From JBLNBQ01 sp050260095 (GTDB lineage Bacteria > Bacillota > UBA5301 > DYFA01), in NCBI GenBank assembly GCA_050260095.1, contig JBLNBQ010000185.1, positions 1 to 6,834 on the forward strand: a DNA stretch of 6,834 bases. Direction: 5' to 3'. The notes beneath the pieces are model-generated. The model did no database searches, was not told the DNA's origin, and worked only from the letters and a program-made list of their open reading frames with translations. Positions 1-5,821 of the stretch are shown here, one piece after another; positions within the stretch are counted from its first letter, which is position 1; each line of letters starts with the position of its first letter. A program made the position numbers and the translations under genes.

Positions 1-1
1 C

Positions 2-613
2 CTGCTCCTTCTGATCGCCGGGTCGTTTGTAACCATCCCGCTCTACCACGGCCGCTACACGGTGGCGCTCAACGTCGGAGGGGGCATCCTGCCGGTGGCC
101 TTGGCGATCTGGGTCCTCTCCCGGGCCGGGACCGGGCGCGAATGGGGGAGAGCCCTCCTTTCCAGCGTGGTCACCGGCATCTTCCTGTACGGCACCGCGA
201 AACTCCTGCGCGGCTTCGGGCATGGCTACGACATCATCGACCCGATGTGGGTCTTCGGGCTGGAAGCCGGCATCGTGGGCTACGTGGCCGGCGGCCGTTC
301 CCGGCGCTCGGCCTTCGTCGGGGCCACCCTCGGCGTCATCCTGCTCGACCTGGCCAACCTGATCGAACTCACCGTCACCGCGTCGCCGGGAAGGGTCATC
401 GTGGGGGGCGGGGGAGCGTTCGACACCGTGGTGGTGGCCGGAGTGGTGGCGGTCCTGCTCGCCGAGGTCGTGGGGGAGACCCGGGAAAGGCTGGGCGGCG
501 GGCCGGTCACCGAAGGCGATCGTCCTCCGGGCCTCTGGGTGAATCCCCCCGAAGACGTGGTGGAGAGGGCGCGTGAGGCCGACGAGGACGACAAGGAGGG
601 AGAAGAGAAGTGA
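2..613 (+). CDS. DUF1614-like multi-pass membrane protein (5' end outside window)
   Basis: The reading frame is open from the left edge, so the true start lies upstream and 203 C-terminal residues are visible. A GTG at 62 could be mistaken for the start, but it sits inside a conserved segment (TVALNVGGGILPVAL). About five hydrophobic segments are visible, at residues 1-14, 22-40, 50-68, 103-122 and 142-157 of the visible part. Motifs that recall the DUF1614 family are NVGGG (24-28), an Asp-containing helix LLDLANL (114-120) and GGGGAFD (135-141) leading into the last membrane segment. The final 45 residues are charged, mostly acidic, and probably cytosolic. The biochemical function of the family is unknown. 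The stop codon overlaps the GTG start of spoIIP by four bases, so the two are very likely co-transcribed and translationally coupled, which hints at a membrane role linked to sporulation. The family call rests on remembered motifs, not on a search. Confidence 0.75.
   Translation: MLLLIAGSFVTIPLYHGRYTVALNVGGGILPVALAIWVLSRAGTGREWGRALLSSVVTGIFLYGTAKLLRGFGHGYDIIDPMWVFGLEAGIVGYVAGGRSRRSAFVGATLGVILLDLANLIELTVTASPGRVIVGGGGAFDTVVVAGVVAVLLAEVVGETRERLGGGPVTEGDRPPGLWVNPPEDVVERAREADEDDKEGEEK
593..600 (+). promoter_or_regulatory. Ribosome binding site of spoIIP
   Basis: AAGGAGGG lies 9 bases before the GTG at 610, inside the end of the upstream membrane-protein gene. It is a near-perfect Shine-Dalgarno sequence and supports the GTG start that overlaps the upstream TGA. 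Confidence 0.8.
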
Positions 614-1911
614 CGCGGCGTAATACTGGCCGGCGCGGCGCGGCGCGGCCTCCGTGGGTTCTCTGGTGGCTCTGTCTCGGACTCTTCCTGGCCGGGGCGT
701 TCCCGGTCGTCGCCGCCGCGGCGGGGTATATCCCTCACGTGGAGGGCGGCGAGTACTACACGATCGTGAGCGACAAGGGCGAGACCCTGGCCAAGATGGC
801 CAACTCGGTCGCGCCCGGCGACTACCTGGTCACCGAGGACAACCGGGGCTTTCGGGTCGTCTCGGTGCGGGGCCGGGTGGCCCGGGCCCGCTTCGACAAG
901 TGGGTGGACCTGAACGTCGCGGAGGACCATCCGCCGCTCCGGGAACGGGTCAGCGGCTGGATCGGCCGGGTGCTGGCCCAGGTCGGCGGCGGGGCGGCGA
1001 AATCGCCCACCATCGGCATTTATCACACTCACAGCGACGAATCCTACCAGCCCTCCGTGGGTTCCCCGAGTTTGCCGACCGGGGACATCTACAAGGTCGG
1101 GACGACCCTGGCGGACGCGCTGCGCCGGCGGGGCTTCTCGGTGGAGCACTCCTTAAACAACCACAACCCGCACGACGGGGCAGCTTACCACCGCTCCCGG
1201 CGGACGGTGGCCGAACTCATGCGGCGCGGTCCGACGGCGCTGATCGACGTGCACCGGGACGCCATCCCGGACGCCAGCTACTACCGGAGACAGGTGGCGG
1301 GCGAGACCATCGCGCAGGTTCGGCTGGTGGTGGGGCAGCAGAACCAGAACCGCGCGGTCAACTTCGACTTCGCCAAGCAGATCAAGGCGACGGCCAACCG
1401 GATCCACCCGGGGCTCGTCAAGGAGATCTTCTGGGCGAGGGGCAACTACAACCAGGACGTCTCGCCGCGCGCCATCCTGTTCGAGTTCGGCACCCACCTC
1501 AACAGCCAGCAGATGGCCAAGCGGGGAGCGGCCTTGATGGGTGACGTCCTGCCCGTGGTCCTGACAGGGAAGCGGACGGCCACGGCCGCGCCGAGGCCGC
1601 ACGCCCGGGTGGTCCGGGCCCAGAACAGCAGCGCCGGCAGTTCGGCGCTCTGGATCGTGCTGGCCGCCATCGCGGGCGTGGCGCTCTTCCTGGTCATCAA
1701 CGCCGGCGGCCTCAAGGGCATCGGCAATCAGATGAAGAAGTTCACCGGACAGGAACTCTCCGGCTTCCTCGGCCGCTACCGGGGAGGAGCCAAGGGAGTG
1801 GAGGGCGACAAGACGGGCGAGCGCCGCGGCGAGACGCGCGGCGGGCCGCCTGCCGAGGCCGATGAGGGACGCCCCGATCGCCCGCTGGCCGGCGACCGGC
1901 CGGATGAGTAG
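610..1911 (+). CDS. spoIIP: Stage II sporulation protein P (SpoIIP), peptidoglycan amidase/endopeptidase
   Basis: SpoIIP is the membrane-anchored hydrolase that, with SpoIID and SpoIIM, thins septal peptidoglycan and drives engulfment of the forespore; it removes stem peptides and cuts cross-links. The 433-residue product has a basic N-terminus and a membrane anchor at about residues 16-38. An amidase_3-like catalytic domain follows at about 130-318. Its hallmarks are visible: YHTHSDESY (138-146, with His139, His141 and Glu144), LIDVHRDA (211-218) and FEFGTH (291-296), the expected zinc-ligand and catalytic-acid positions. A second hydrophobic helix lies at about 345-366, followed by a 65-residue, charged, Gly/Arg/Glu-rich tail. 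Bacillus subtilis SpoIIP is known for a single N-terminal anchor; from memory some clostridial homologues also carry the C-terminal helix. The GTG start is chosen because of the AAGGAGGG nine bases upstream and the 4-base overlap with the DUF1614-like gene. Expression is expected in the mother cell, but the promoter must lie upstream of the window. Confidence 0.93.
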   Translation: MTRRNTGRRGAARPPWVLWWLCLGLFLAGAFPVVAAAAGYIPHVEGGEYYTIVSDKGETLAKMANSVAPGDYLVTEDNRGFRVVSVRGRVARARFDKWVDLNVAEDHPPLRERVSGWIGRVLAQVGGGAAKSPTIGIYHTHSDESYQPSVGSPSLPTGDIYKVGTTLADALRRRGFSVEHSLNNHNPHDGAAYHRSRRTVAELMRRGPTALIDVHRDAIPDASYYRRQVAGETIAQVRLVVGQQNQNRAVNFDFAKQIKATANRIHPGLVKEIFWARGNYNQDVSPRAILFEFGTHLNSQQMAKRGAALMGDVLPVVLTGKRTATAAPRPHARVVRAQNSSAGSSALWIVLAAIAGVALFLVINAGGLKGIGNQMKKFTGQELSGFLGRYRGGAKGVEGDKTGERRGETRGGPPAEADEGRPDRPLAGDRPDE

Positions 1912-1944
1912 AGCGCACTCCCCGCGGCAGGAGAGCCAACGCGT

Positions 1945-1983
1945 GGCAAGAAGCGGAGGCGCCGGCGGCGCCTCCGCTTCGCC
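1945..1983 (+). terminator. Strong GC hairpin after spoIIP, probable terminator
   Basis: A perfect 14-bp stem (1950-1963 paired with 1967-1980) closes a 3-base GGC loop. After a two-base bulge (1948-1949) three more pairs extend it (1945-1947 with 1981-1983). It starts 33 bases after the spoIIP stop and fills the middle of the 134-base gap. There is no run of T after the stem (the sequence goes on GTCATTGG), so it is not a textbook intrinsic terminator. It may act as a pausing or Rho-linked terminator, or as an RNA-stabilising 3' end. The rest of the gap holds no clear promoter that I can defend. Confidence 0.6.
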
Positions 1984-2045
1984 GTCATTGGCGCAGGAAT
2001 ACCCCGGCCGCAAGCGTATTAACATGACCGCGGGGTGAGGATGAG

Positions 2046-3230
2046 ATGGCCACGCCAACTGCGCTCGCGGAGAACCGGTTCGCCTTGGCTTTGTCGGCCG
2101 GCGGGGTCAGGGCCATGGCCCACCTCGGGGTGCTGAGGGTGATGAGCCGTTACGGGCTCGAACCCGACCTGGTGGTGGGGACGTCCGGCGGCGCCATTGT
2201 GGCGGCCCTGTACGCGGCCGGCATCCCCCTCGATGAACTGGTCGATTTTGCCCTCTCCTGGACGAACCGCAAGCGCGCGCTGATCGACGTCAACTGGCGG
2301 GGCGTCCTGGAAGTCGTCTTGCGCCTGGGTCCATTGGAAGGGCTCGTCAAGGGCAACCGCCTACAGGCCATCATCGCAGCCTACCTGCGCGGCGCCAACA
2401 CGTTCGTCCCGCCCTCCGCCCGGCGGGGCACCAAACGGAAGGCGCTCTTCCTGACCTCCGTCGACCTGGACGACGGCGAACCGATCGTGTTCTGCAACCC
2501 GGCCGACGTGGCCGCGCCGCGCGACGCCGCTACCGGCGAGTGCGACGGGTACCGGGTTTGCGGGCGGCTGACCGTGGCCCACGCCGTGCGGGCCAGCATC
2601 AGCATCCCGGGGATCTTCGTCCCGGCCGGCTGCCTCGCCGACTGCCCGGAGCGGAGCCGTTGCCAGAAGTCGTCGGCCGGGAAGCGCGAGGGCGGCCACG
2701 ACCGTTTCGTCGACGGCGGCGTGCGCGAGTTCCTGCCGTTGGCGGTCGCGGTCCACCTGGCCCGGGCCGGGCAGGTCCTGGGGGTCAACCTGGGCTACGC
2801 CGGAATGCGGCGCGAGGACGTGGCCGAGCGGGGCCTCTTCGAAATCCTCAACCAGAGCCTCGACATCATGGGCTACGACCAGTTCGAGGGAGACTTGAGC
2901 GACGAACTGATCGCCGGGGCCAGGGTCGCGGTCCTCAACCCGATGATCTACGACGTGGGCACCTTCGACGTGGAACACATTCCTATGCTGATCGAGCGGG
3001 GGGAGCAGGCCGCCGAGCGCTTCTTCCTCTCCCGGGGGCTGGTGGCAGGCGGCGATCCCGCGGTCAACCGGCGGCGCCTCTTCCCGCAATCCCCGGGCAG
3101 CGTGCTCTTCCCGCCGAAGGACAGCGAAGACTACCAGCAGTGGAAGCAGAAAATGAGGAGCGCCAGGACGGCGGAGACGGCGCGATGCGGGAGGAAGCGT
3201 AAGGTTGAAAGTAAGCCTCGTTCGCTGTGA
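2046..3230 (+). CDS. Patatin-like phospholipase family protein
   Basis: This is a probable lipid acyl hydrolase with the Ser-Asp dyad of the patatin fold, likely cytosolic or peripheral at the membrane because no signal peptide or membrane segment is visible. The 394-residue product shows the oxyanion-loop region SAGGVRAMAHLGVL (17-30), the nucleophile elbow GTSGG (45-49, Ser47), the RASISIPGIF segment (182-191) and the catalytic Asp in VDGGV (222-226, Asp223). Two features are unusual. The glycine-rich loop reads AGGVRA where GGGxRG is typical. A Cys-rich insert (Cys196, Cys200, Cys206, with Cys150, Cys166 and Cys172 nearby) precedes the DGG motif. ATG 2046 is preceded by GGGGTGAGG at 2032-2040; the ATG at 2041 is in another frame. 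The last 26 residues are strongly basic and overlap the start of the DUF362 gene, so the pair probably forms one operon. The substrate and physiological role are unknown. Confidence 0.9.
   Translation: MATPTALAENRFALALSAGGVRAMAHLGVLRVMSRYGLEPDLVVGTSGGAIVAALYAAGIPLDELVDFALSWTNRKRALIDVNWRGVLEVVLRLGPLEGLVKGNRLQAIIAAYLRGANTFVPPSARRGTKRKALFLTSVDLDDGEPIVFCNPADVAAPRDAATGECDGYRVCGRLTVAHAVRASISIPGIFVPAGCLADCPERSRCQKSSAGKREGGHDRFVDGGVREFLPLAVAVHLARAGQVLGVNLGYAGMRREDVAERGLFEILNQSLDIMGYDQFEGDLSDELIAGARVAVLNPMIYDVGTFDVEHIPMLIERGEQAAERFFLSRGLVAGGDPAVNRRRLFPQSPGSVLFPPKDSEDYQQWKQKMRSARTAETARCGRKRKVESKPRSL
3189..3204 (+). promoter_or_regulatory. Ribosome binding site deciding the TTG start of the DUF362 gene
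   Basis: GGGAGGA at 3189-3195 lies 9 bases before TTG 3205, and a second weak AAGG (3201-3204) abuts it. No ATG or GTG is better placed, and the residues after the TTG (KVSLVRCETYD) fit the usual N-terminal strand of DUF362 proteins. Both motifs lie inside the patatin gene. Confidence 0.65.
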
Positions 3231-4353
3231 GACCTATGACCGGGAAGAAGTCCGCCGGCAGTTGGCGGAGGCGATGGCGGCCCTGGGCGGCTTCGGCGCC
3301 TTCGTCGGACCCGGCGAAAAAGTCCTCGTCAAGCCCAACCTTCTGACGGCGGCCGCCCCCGAGCGGGCCGTCACCACCCATCCCGAGGTCCTGCGGGCTG
3401 TGATCGAGGGCTGCCAGGCGGCCGGCGCCGAAGTCTGGGTCGGCGACAGCCCCGGTTTCGGCAACCCCATCCGGATCGCGGAGCGCTGCGGCATCCTGGC
3501 GGTTTGCCGGGAGACGGGCGCCCGCTTCGTGCCGTTCGAGGCGGCGGTGAACAAGTCTTTCCCCGACGGGCGGGTCGCCAAGCGGTTTCTGCTTGCCGAG
3601 CCGGTCACCCAGGCGGACAAGGTCATTTCGGTGGCCAAGTTCAAGACGCACGGGCTGGCCCTGTACACCGGGGCGGTCAAGAACCTATACGGCACCGTCC
3701 AAGGGATCGAGAAGGCCAAGCTTCACCTGCGCTACCAGAGCCGCGACGAGCACTCTGACCTGCTCTACGACCTCTACCGCCTGGTGCGCCCGGTCCTCTC
3801 GATCATCGACGCGGTGGTCGGGATGGAGGGGGCAGGACCCCAAAACGGAACCCCGCGCCAGGTAGGATTGCTCCTGGCCGGCGCCGACGCCCTGGCGGTG
3901 GACGCGATCGGGTGCAGCCTCATGGGCCTCGACCCGCGCCGGCTGCCCCTTCTCCAGGCGGCGGCCCGGGCGGGAGTGGCCCTCGACCCGGGGCGCATCG
4001 AAGTGGTCGGCCTCCCGCTCGCCGAGGCCCGCGTCGACGGTTACGTGCTGCCGGAGACGGAGAAAGAGAGCGTCATGAGCCGCCTCGTCTCCGCCAAGGG
4101 CCTTCCGGCCGGGCTCCGCACCTGGGCGAGGCGGCATCTGACGGCCCGTCCCGTGCTGAGTCCCGAACTCTGCCTGGGGTGCGGGATCTGCCGCGAGTCC
4201 TGCCCGGCGGAGGCCATCACAATCCGGGACAAGAAGGCGCAGATCGACGACGCGCGGTGCATCCGGTGCTACTGCTGCCAGGAGATGTGCCCCCAGGCGG
4301 CGATCGTCTTGCGCCATGCCCCTCTGGCCCGGCTGTTGCGCTCGCGCCGTTAA
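3205..4353 (+). CDS. DUF362 domain protein with C-terminal 2[4Fe-4S] ferredoxin domain
   Basis: This is an iron-sulfur protein of 382 residues; the reaction of the family is not established and a redox role is inferred from the clusters. The DUF362 domain spans about residues 1-275. It has KPNLL (43-47), DSPG (81-84), the long conserved segment starting KFKTHG (145-150) and running through KNLYGTVQGIEKAKLH (159-174), and DAVVGMEGAGPQNGTP (202-217). Two ferredoxin motifs follow: Cys323, 326, 329 and 333 (CLGCGICRESCP), and Cys352, 355, 358 and 362 (CIRCYCCQEMCP), each with the spacing for one [4Fe-4S] cluster. An extra Cys357 sits inside the second motif. There is no signal peptide or membrane segment, so a cytosolic location is expected. 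Translation begins at TTG within the last 26 bases of the patatin gene, so the two are probably translated together. An intrinsic terminator follows about 57 bases after the stop. Confidence 0.9.
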   Translation: MKVSLVRCETYDREEVRRQLAEAMAALGGFGAFVGPGEKVLVKPNLLTAAAPERAVTTHPEVLRAVIEGCQAAGAEVWVGDSPGFGNPIRIAERCGILAVCRETGARFVPFEAAVNKSFPDGRVAKRFLLAEPVTQADKVISVAKFKTHGLALYTGAVKNLYGTVQGIEKAKLHLRYQSRDEHSDLLYDLYRLVRPVLSIIDAVVGMEGAGPQNGTPRQVGLLLAGADALAVDAIGCSLMGLDPRRLPLLQAAARAGVALDPGRIEVVGLPLAEARVDGYVLPETEKESVMSRLVSAKGLPAGLRTWARRHLTARPVLSPELCLGCGICRESCPAEAITIRDKKAQIDDARCIRCYCCQEMCPQAAIVLRHAPLARLLRSRR

Positions 4354-4410
4354 GACTCCCTTCCAGGCTCGCCGGCATGCCCGGCCTCGACCGTGAGGCT
4401 GCGAAGAAAC

Positions 4411-4447
4411 GGCGGGTTCCGGAATCGCCGGAACCCGCCTTGTTATT
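4411..4447. terminator. Bidirectional intrinsic terminator between convergent genes
   Basis: A perfect 12-bp stem (4411-4422 with 4428-4439) has a 5-base AATCG loop. On the + strand it is followed by TTGTTATT (4440-4447), so it can end the patatin-DUF362 transcript. On the - strand the stem is followed by GTTTCTTC (complement of 4403-4410), so it can also end the glutamate dehydrogenase transcript, whose stop lies 27 bases before it. The rest of the 113-base gap between the two stop codons shows nothing else I can support. Confidence 0.85.
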
Positions 4448-4466
4448 CCACCCGCTGCCGGCAGGC

Positions 4467-5732
4467 TCAGGGGAAGATGCCCCGCACCCGGATGGCTTCG
4501 GCCACCTTGCTGACGGCCAGCATGTAGGCGCCGTCGCGCAGGGAGAGCTTGTGGGCCTGCGAGAAGTCCCACACCTCGGCGAAGGCGCGCGTCATGATCC
4601 GGTTCAACTGGGCGTTCACCTGGTCTTCGTCCCAGAAGTTGGCCTGGAGGTCCTGCACCCACTCGAAGTAGGAGACCACCACGCCGCCCGCGTTCGCCAG
4701 AATGTCGGGCACCACGATGGTGCCGTTGGCCTCGAGGATCTTGTCGGCCTCCGGGGTCGTCGGGCCGTTCGCCCCCTCCACGATGTACTTGGCTCTCACC
4801 CGGCCGGCGTTGTCTCCCCGGATCGCGCCTTCCAGGGCCGCCGGGCAGAGCAAGTCCACGTCCAGGGCGAGCATCTCCTCGTTGCTCAGGTGCTCGACGC
4901 CGGGATGGTCGTAGTTCTGCAGGTTGCCGTCGCCGTGCTTGACCACGTGGTCCATGAGCCGGGTGAGGTTCAAGCCCTGCGGGTTGTACACGGCCCCCGA
5001 GGAGTCGCTGACGGCCACGACCCGGTAACCTTCCCGGTCCATGAGGTAGGCCGCCACGCTACCCACGTTGCCGAACCCCTGGACCGCCACTGTGGTGTCT
5101 TCAGGGCTGCGGGCCAGCCGCTTCATGAGTTCGTTGGCCACGAACATGACGCCCCGGCCCGTCGCTTCCCGGCGGCCGAGGGAGCCGCCGATGTTGACCG
5201 GTTTGCCGGTGACCACTCCGGGGATGGAGTAACCCTTGAACATGGAGAAGGTGTCCATGATCCAGCCCATGGTCTCGGCGTTGGTGTTGACGTCGGGCGC
5301 GGGGATGTCGCGCTCCGGACCGATCAGCGGCAGGATGCCCACCGTGTAGCGCCGGGTCATCCGGGAGAGTTCCGCCTTGCTCATCGTCTTCGGCTCGCAG
5401 CGGATGCCCCCCTTGGCGCCGCCGTAGGGGATGCCCACCACGGCGCATTTCCAGGTCATCCAGGCCGCGAGCGCCTTGACCTCGTCCAGGGTGACGCTGG
5501 GGTGAAAGCGGAGGCCACCCTTGCAGGGGCCGCGCGCCGAGGAGTGCTGGACGCGGTATCCCTCGAAGACTTCCACGTGACCGTCGTCCATGATGACGGG
5601 GACCGCCACGGTCAGCTCCCGTTCGGGGTGCCGCAGCACCGCCAGGACGCTCTCGTCGAGGTCGAGGTGTTCGGCGGCCGCGTCCAACTGCTGCAGGACG
5701 ATCTCATACGGGTTATCGCTGTGGGTTGGCAT
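4467..5732 (-). CDS. gdhA: Glutamate dehydrogenase (hexameric Glu/Leu/Phe/Val dehydrogenase family)
   Basis: The enzyme interconverts glutamate and 2-oxoglutarate plus ammonium with a nicotinamide cofactor, in the cytosol. The 421-residue product matches the usual length of RocG/GudB-type enzymes (about 420). In order it shows GPCKGGLRFHP (68-78), MTWKCAVVGIPYGGAKGG (92-109, with substrate Lys95 and catalytic Lys107), PAPDVNT (144-150, Asp147), the Rossmann fingerprint GFGNVG (219-224) with Asp243 after the second strand, GANGPTTPEAD (320-330) and PDILANAGG (342-350). No key residue is missing. I start at the ATG at 5732 because AAAGGGGG lies seven bases upstream. An in-frame GTG at 5750 would add six residues (VKGGNW) that overlap this Shine-Dalgarno sequence, and it has none of its own. 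NAD versus NADP use, and catabolic versus anabolic direction, cannot be decided by eye. The gene appears monocistronic and diverges from the TPR gene. Leucine dehydrogenase is unlikely given the length and the CKGGLRFHP motif. Confidence 0.96.
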   Translation of the reverse strand: MPTHSDNPYEIVLQQLDAAAEHLDLDESVLAVLRHPERELTVAVPVIMDDGHVEVFEGYRVQHSSARGPCKGGLRFHPSVTLDEVKALAAWMTWKCAVVGIPYGGAKGGIRCEPKTMSKAELSRMTRRYTVGILPLIGPERDIPAPDVNTNAETMGWIMDTFSMFKGYSIPGVVTGKPVNIGGSLGRREATGRGVMFVANELMKRLARSPEDTTVAVQGFGNVGSVAAYLMDREGYRVVAVSDSSGAVYNPQGLNLTRLMDHVVKHGDGNLQNYDHPGVEHLSNEEMLALDVDLLCPAALEGAIRGDNAGRVRAKYIVEGANGPTTPEADKILEANGTIVVPDILANAGGVVVSYFEWVQDLQANFWDEDQVNAQLNRIMTRAFAEVWDFSQAHKLSLRDGAYMLAVSKVAEAIRVRGIFP

Positions 5733-5739
5733 CCAATTT

Positions 5740-5747
5740 CCCCCTTT
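5740..5747 (-). promoter_or_regulatory. Ribosome binding site of glutamate dehydrogenase
   Basis: On the - strand AAAGGGGG is followed by AAATTGG and then ATG. This seven-base spacing favours the ATG at 5732 over the GTG at 5750. Confidence 0.7.
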
Positions 5748-5769
5748 CACGATGTGACATTCTCCCCAA

Positions 5770-5785
5770 GGAGGAAGATTCCTCC
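5770..5785. repeat. Short palindrome in the divergent gdhA-TPR spacer
   Basis: GGAGGAAGATTCCTCC is a 7-bp inverted repeat around a two-base GA centre, in the 89-base spacer between two divergent genes. It could be an operator or the base of a small RNA hairpin. It sits about 38 bases upstream of the gdhA start and 37 bases upstream of the TPR gene start, where promoters for both must lie if they are not further inside the genes. I cannot pick out convincing -35 and -10 elements for either direction. Confidence 0.35.
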
Positions 5786-5807
5786 GAAGCGACGAAGGGG
5801 ACGGCGT

Positions 5808-5815
5808 GGGGGTGA
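5808..5815 (+). promoter_or_regulatory. Ribosome binding site for the TPR gene TTG start
   Basis: GGGGGTGA lies six bases before TTG 5822. The TGA inside it (5813-5815) is an in-frame stop, and TTG 5822 is the first possible start after it, so the start is well bounded. Confidence 0.6.
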
Positions 5816-5821
5816 CTCAGC

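Noticed and set aside
62..64. GTG at 62 as the start of the first gene
   Set aside because: The frame is open upstream with hydrophobic, family-like residues, and there is no Shine-Dalgarno sequence before this GTG, so the gene is simply cut by the window edge.
280..1149. 289-codon open frame on the - strand under the DUF1614-like gene and spoIIP
   Set aside because: It has a Pro/Arg/Ser-rich low-complexity translation and sits opposite two well-supported genes, so it is a GC-driven shadow frame.
1990..2045. Possible sporulation-type or housekeeping promoter before the patatin gene (GAATA at 1997-2001, TATTAA at 2017-2022)
   Set aside because: The spacing and the partner boxes do not fit sigma-A, -E or -F/G consensus well enough to call.
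1153..2058. 301-codon open frame on the - strand under spoIIP and the following gap
   Set aside because: It has no family motifs, and it runs through the spoIIP catalytic region and the hairpin. It is a shadow frame.
2361..3089. 242-codon - strand frame opposite the patatin gene, and similar long frames opposite the DUF362 gene (3064-3651, 3685-4662)
   Set aside because: All are antisense to genes with clear catalytic or cluster motifs and have biased Arg/Ala/Gly/Pro composition.
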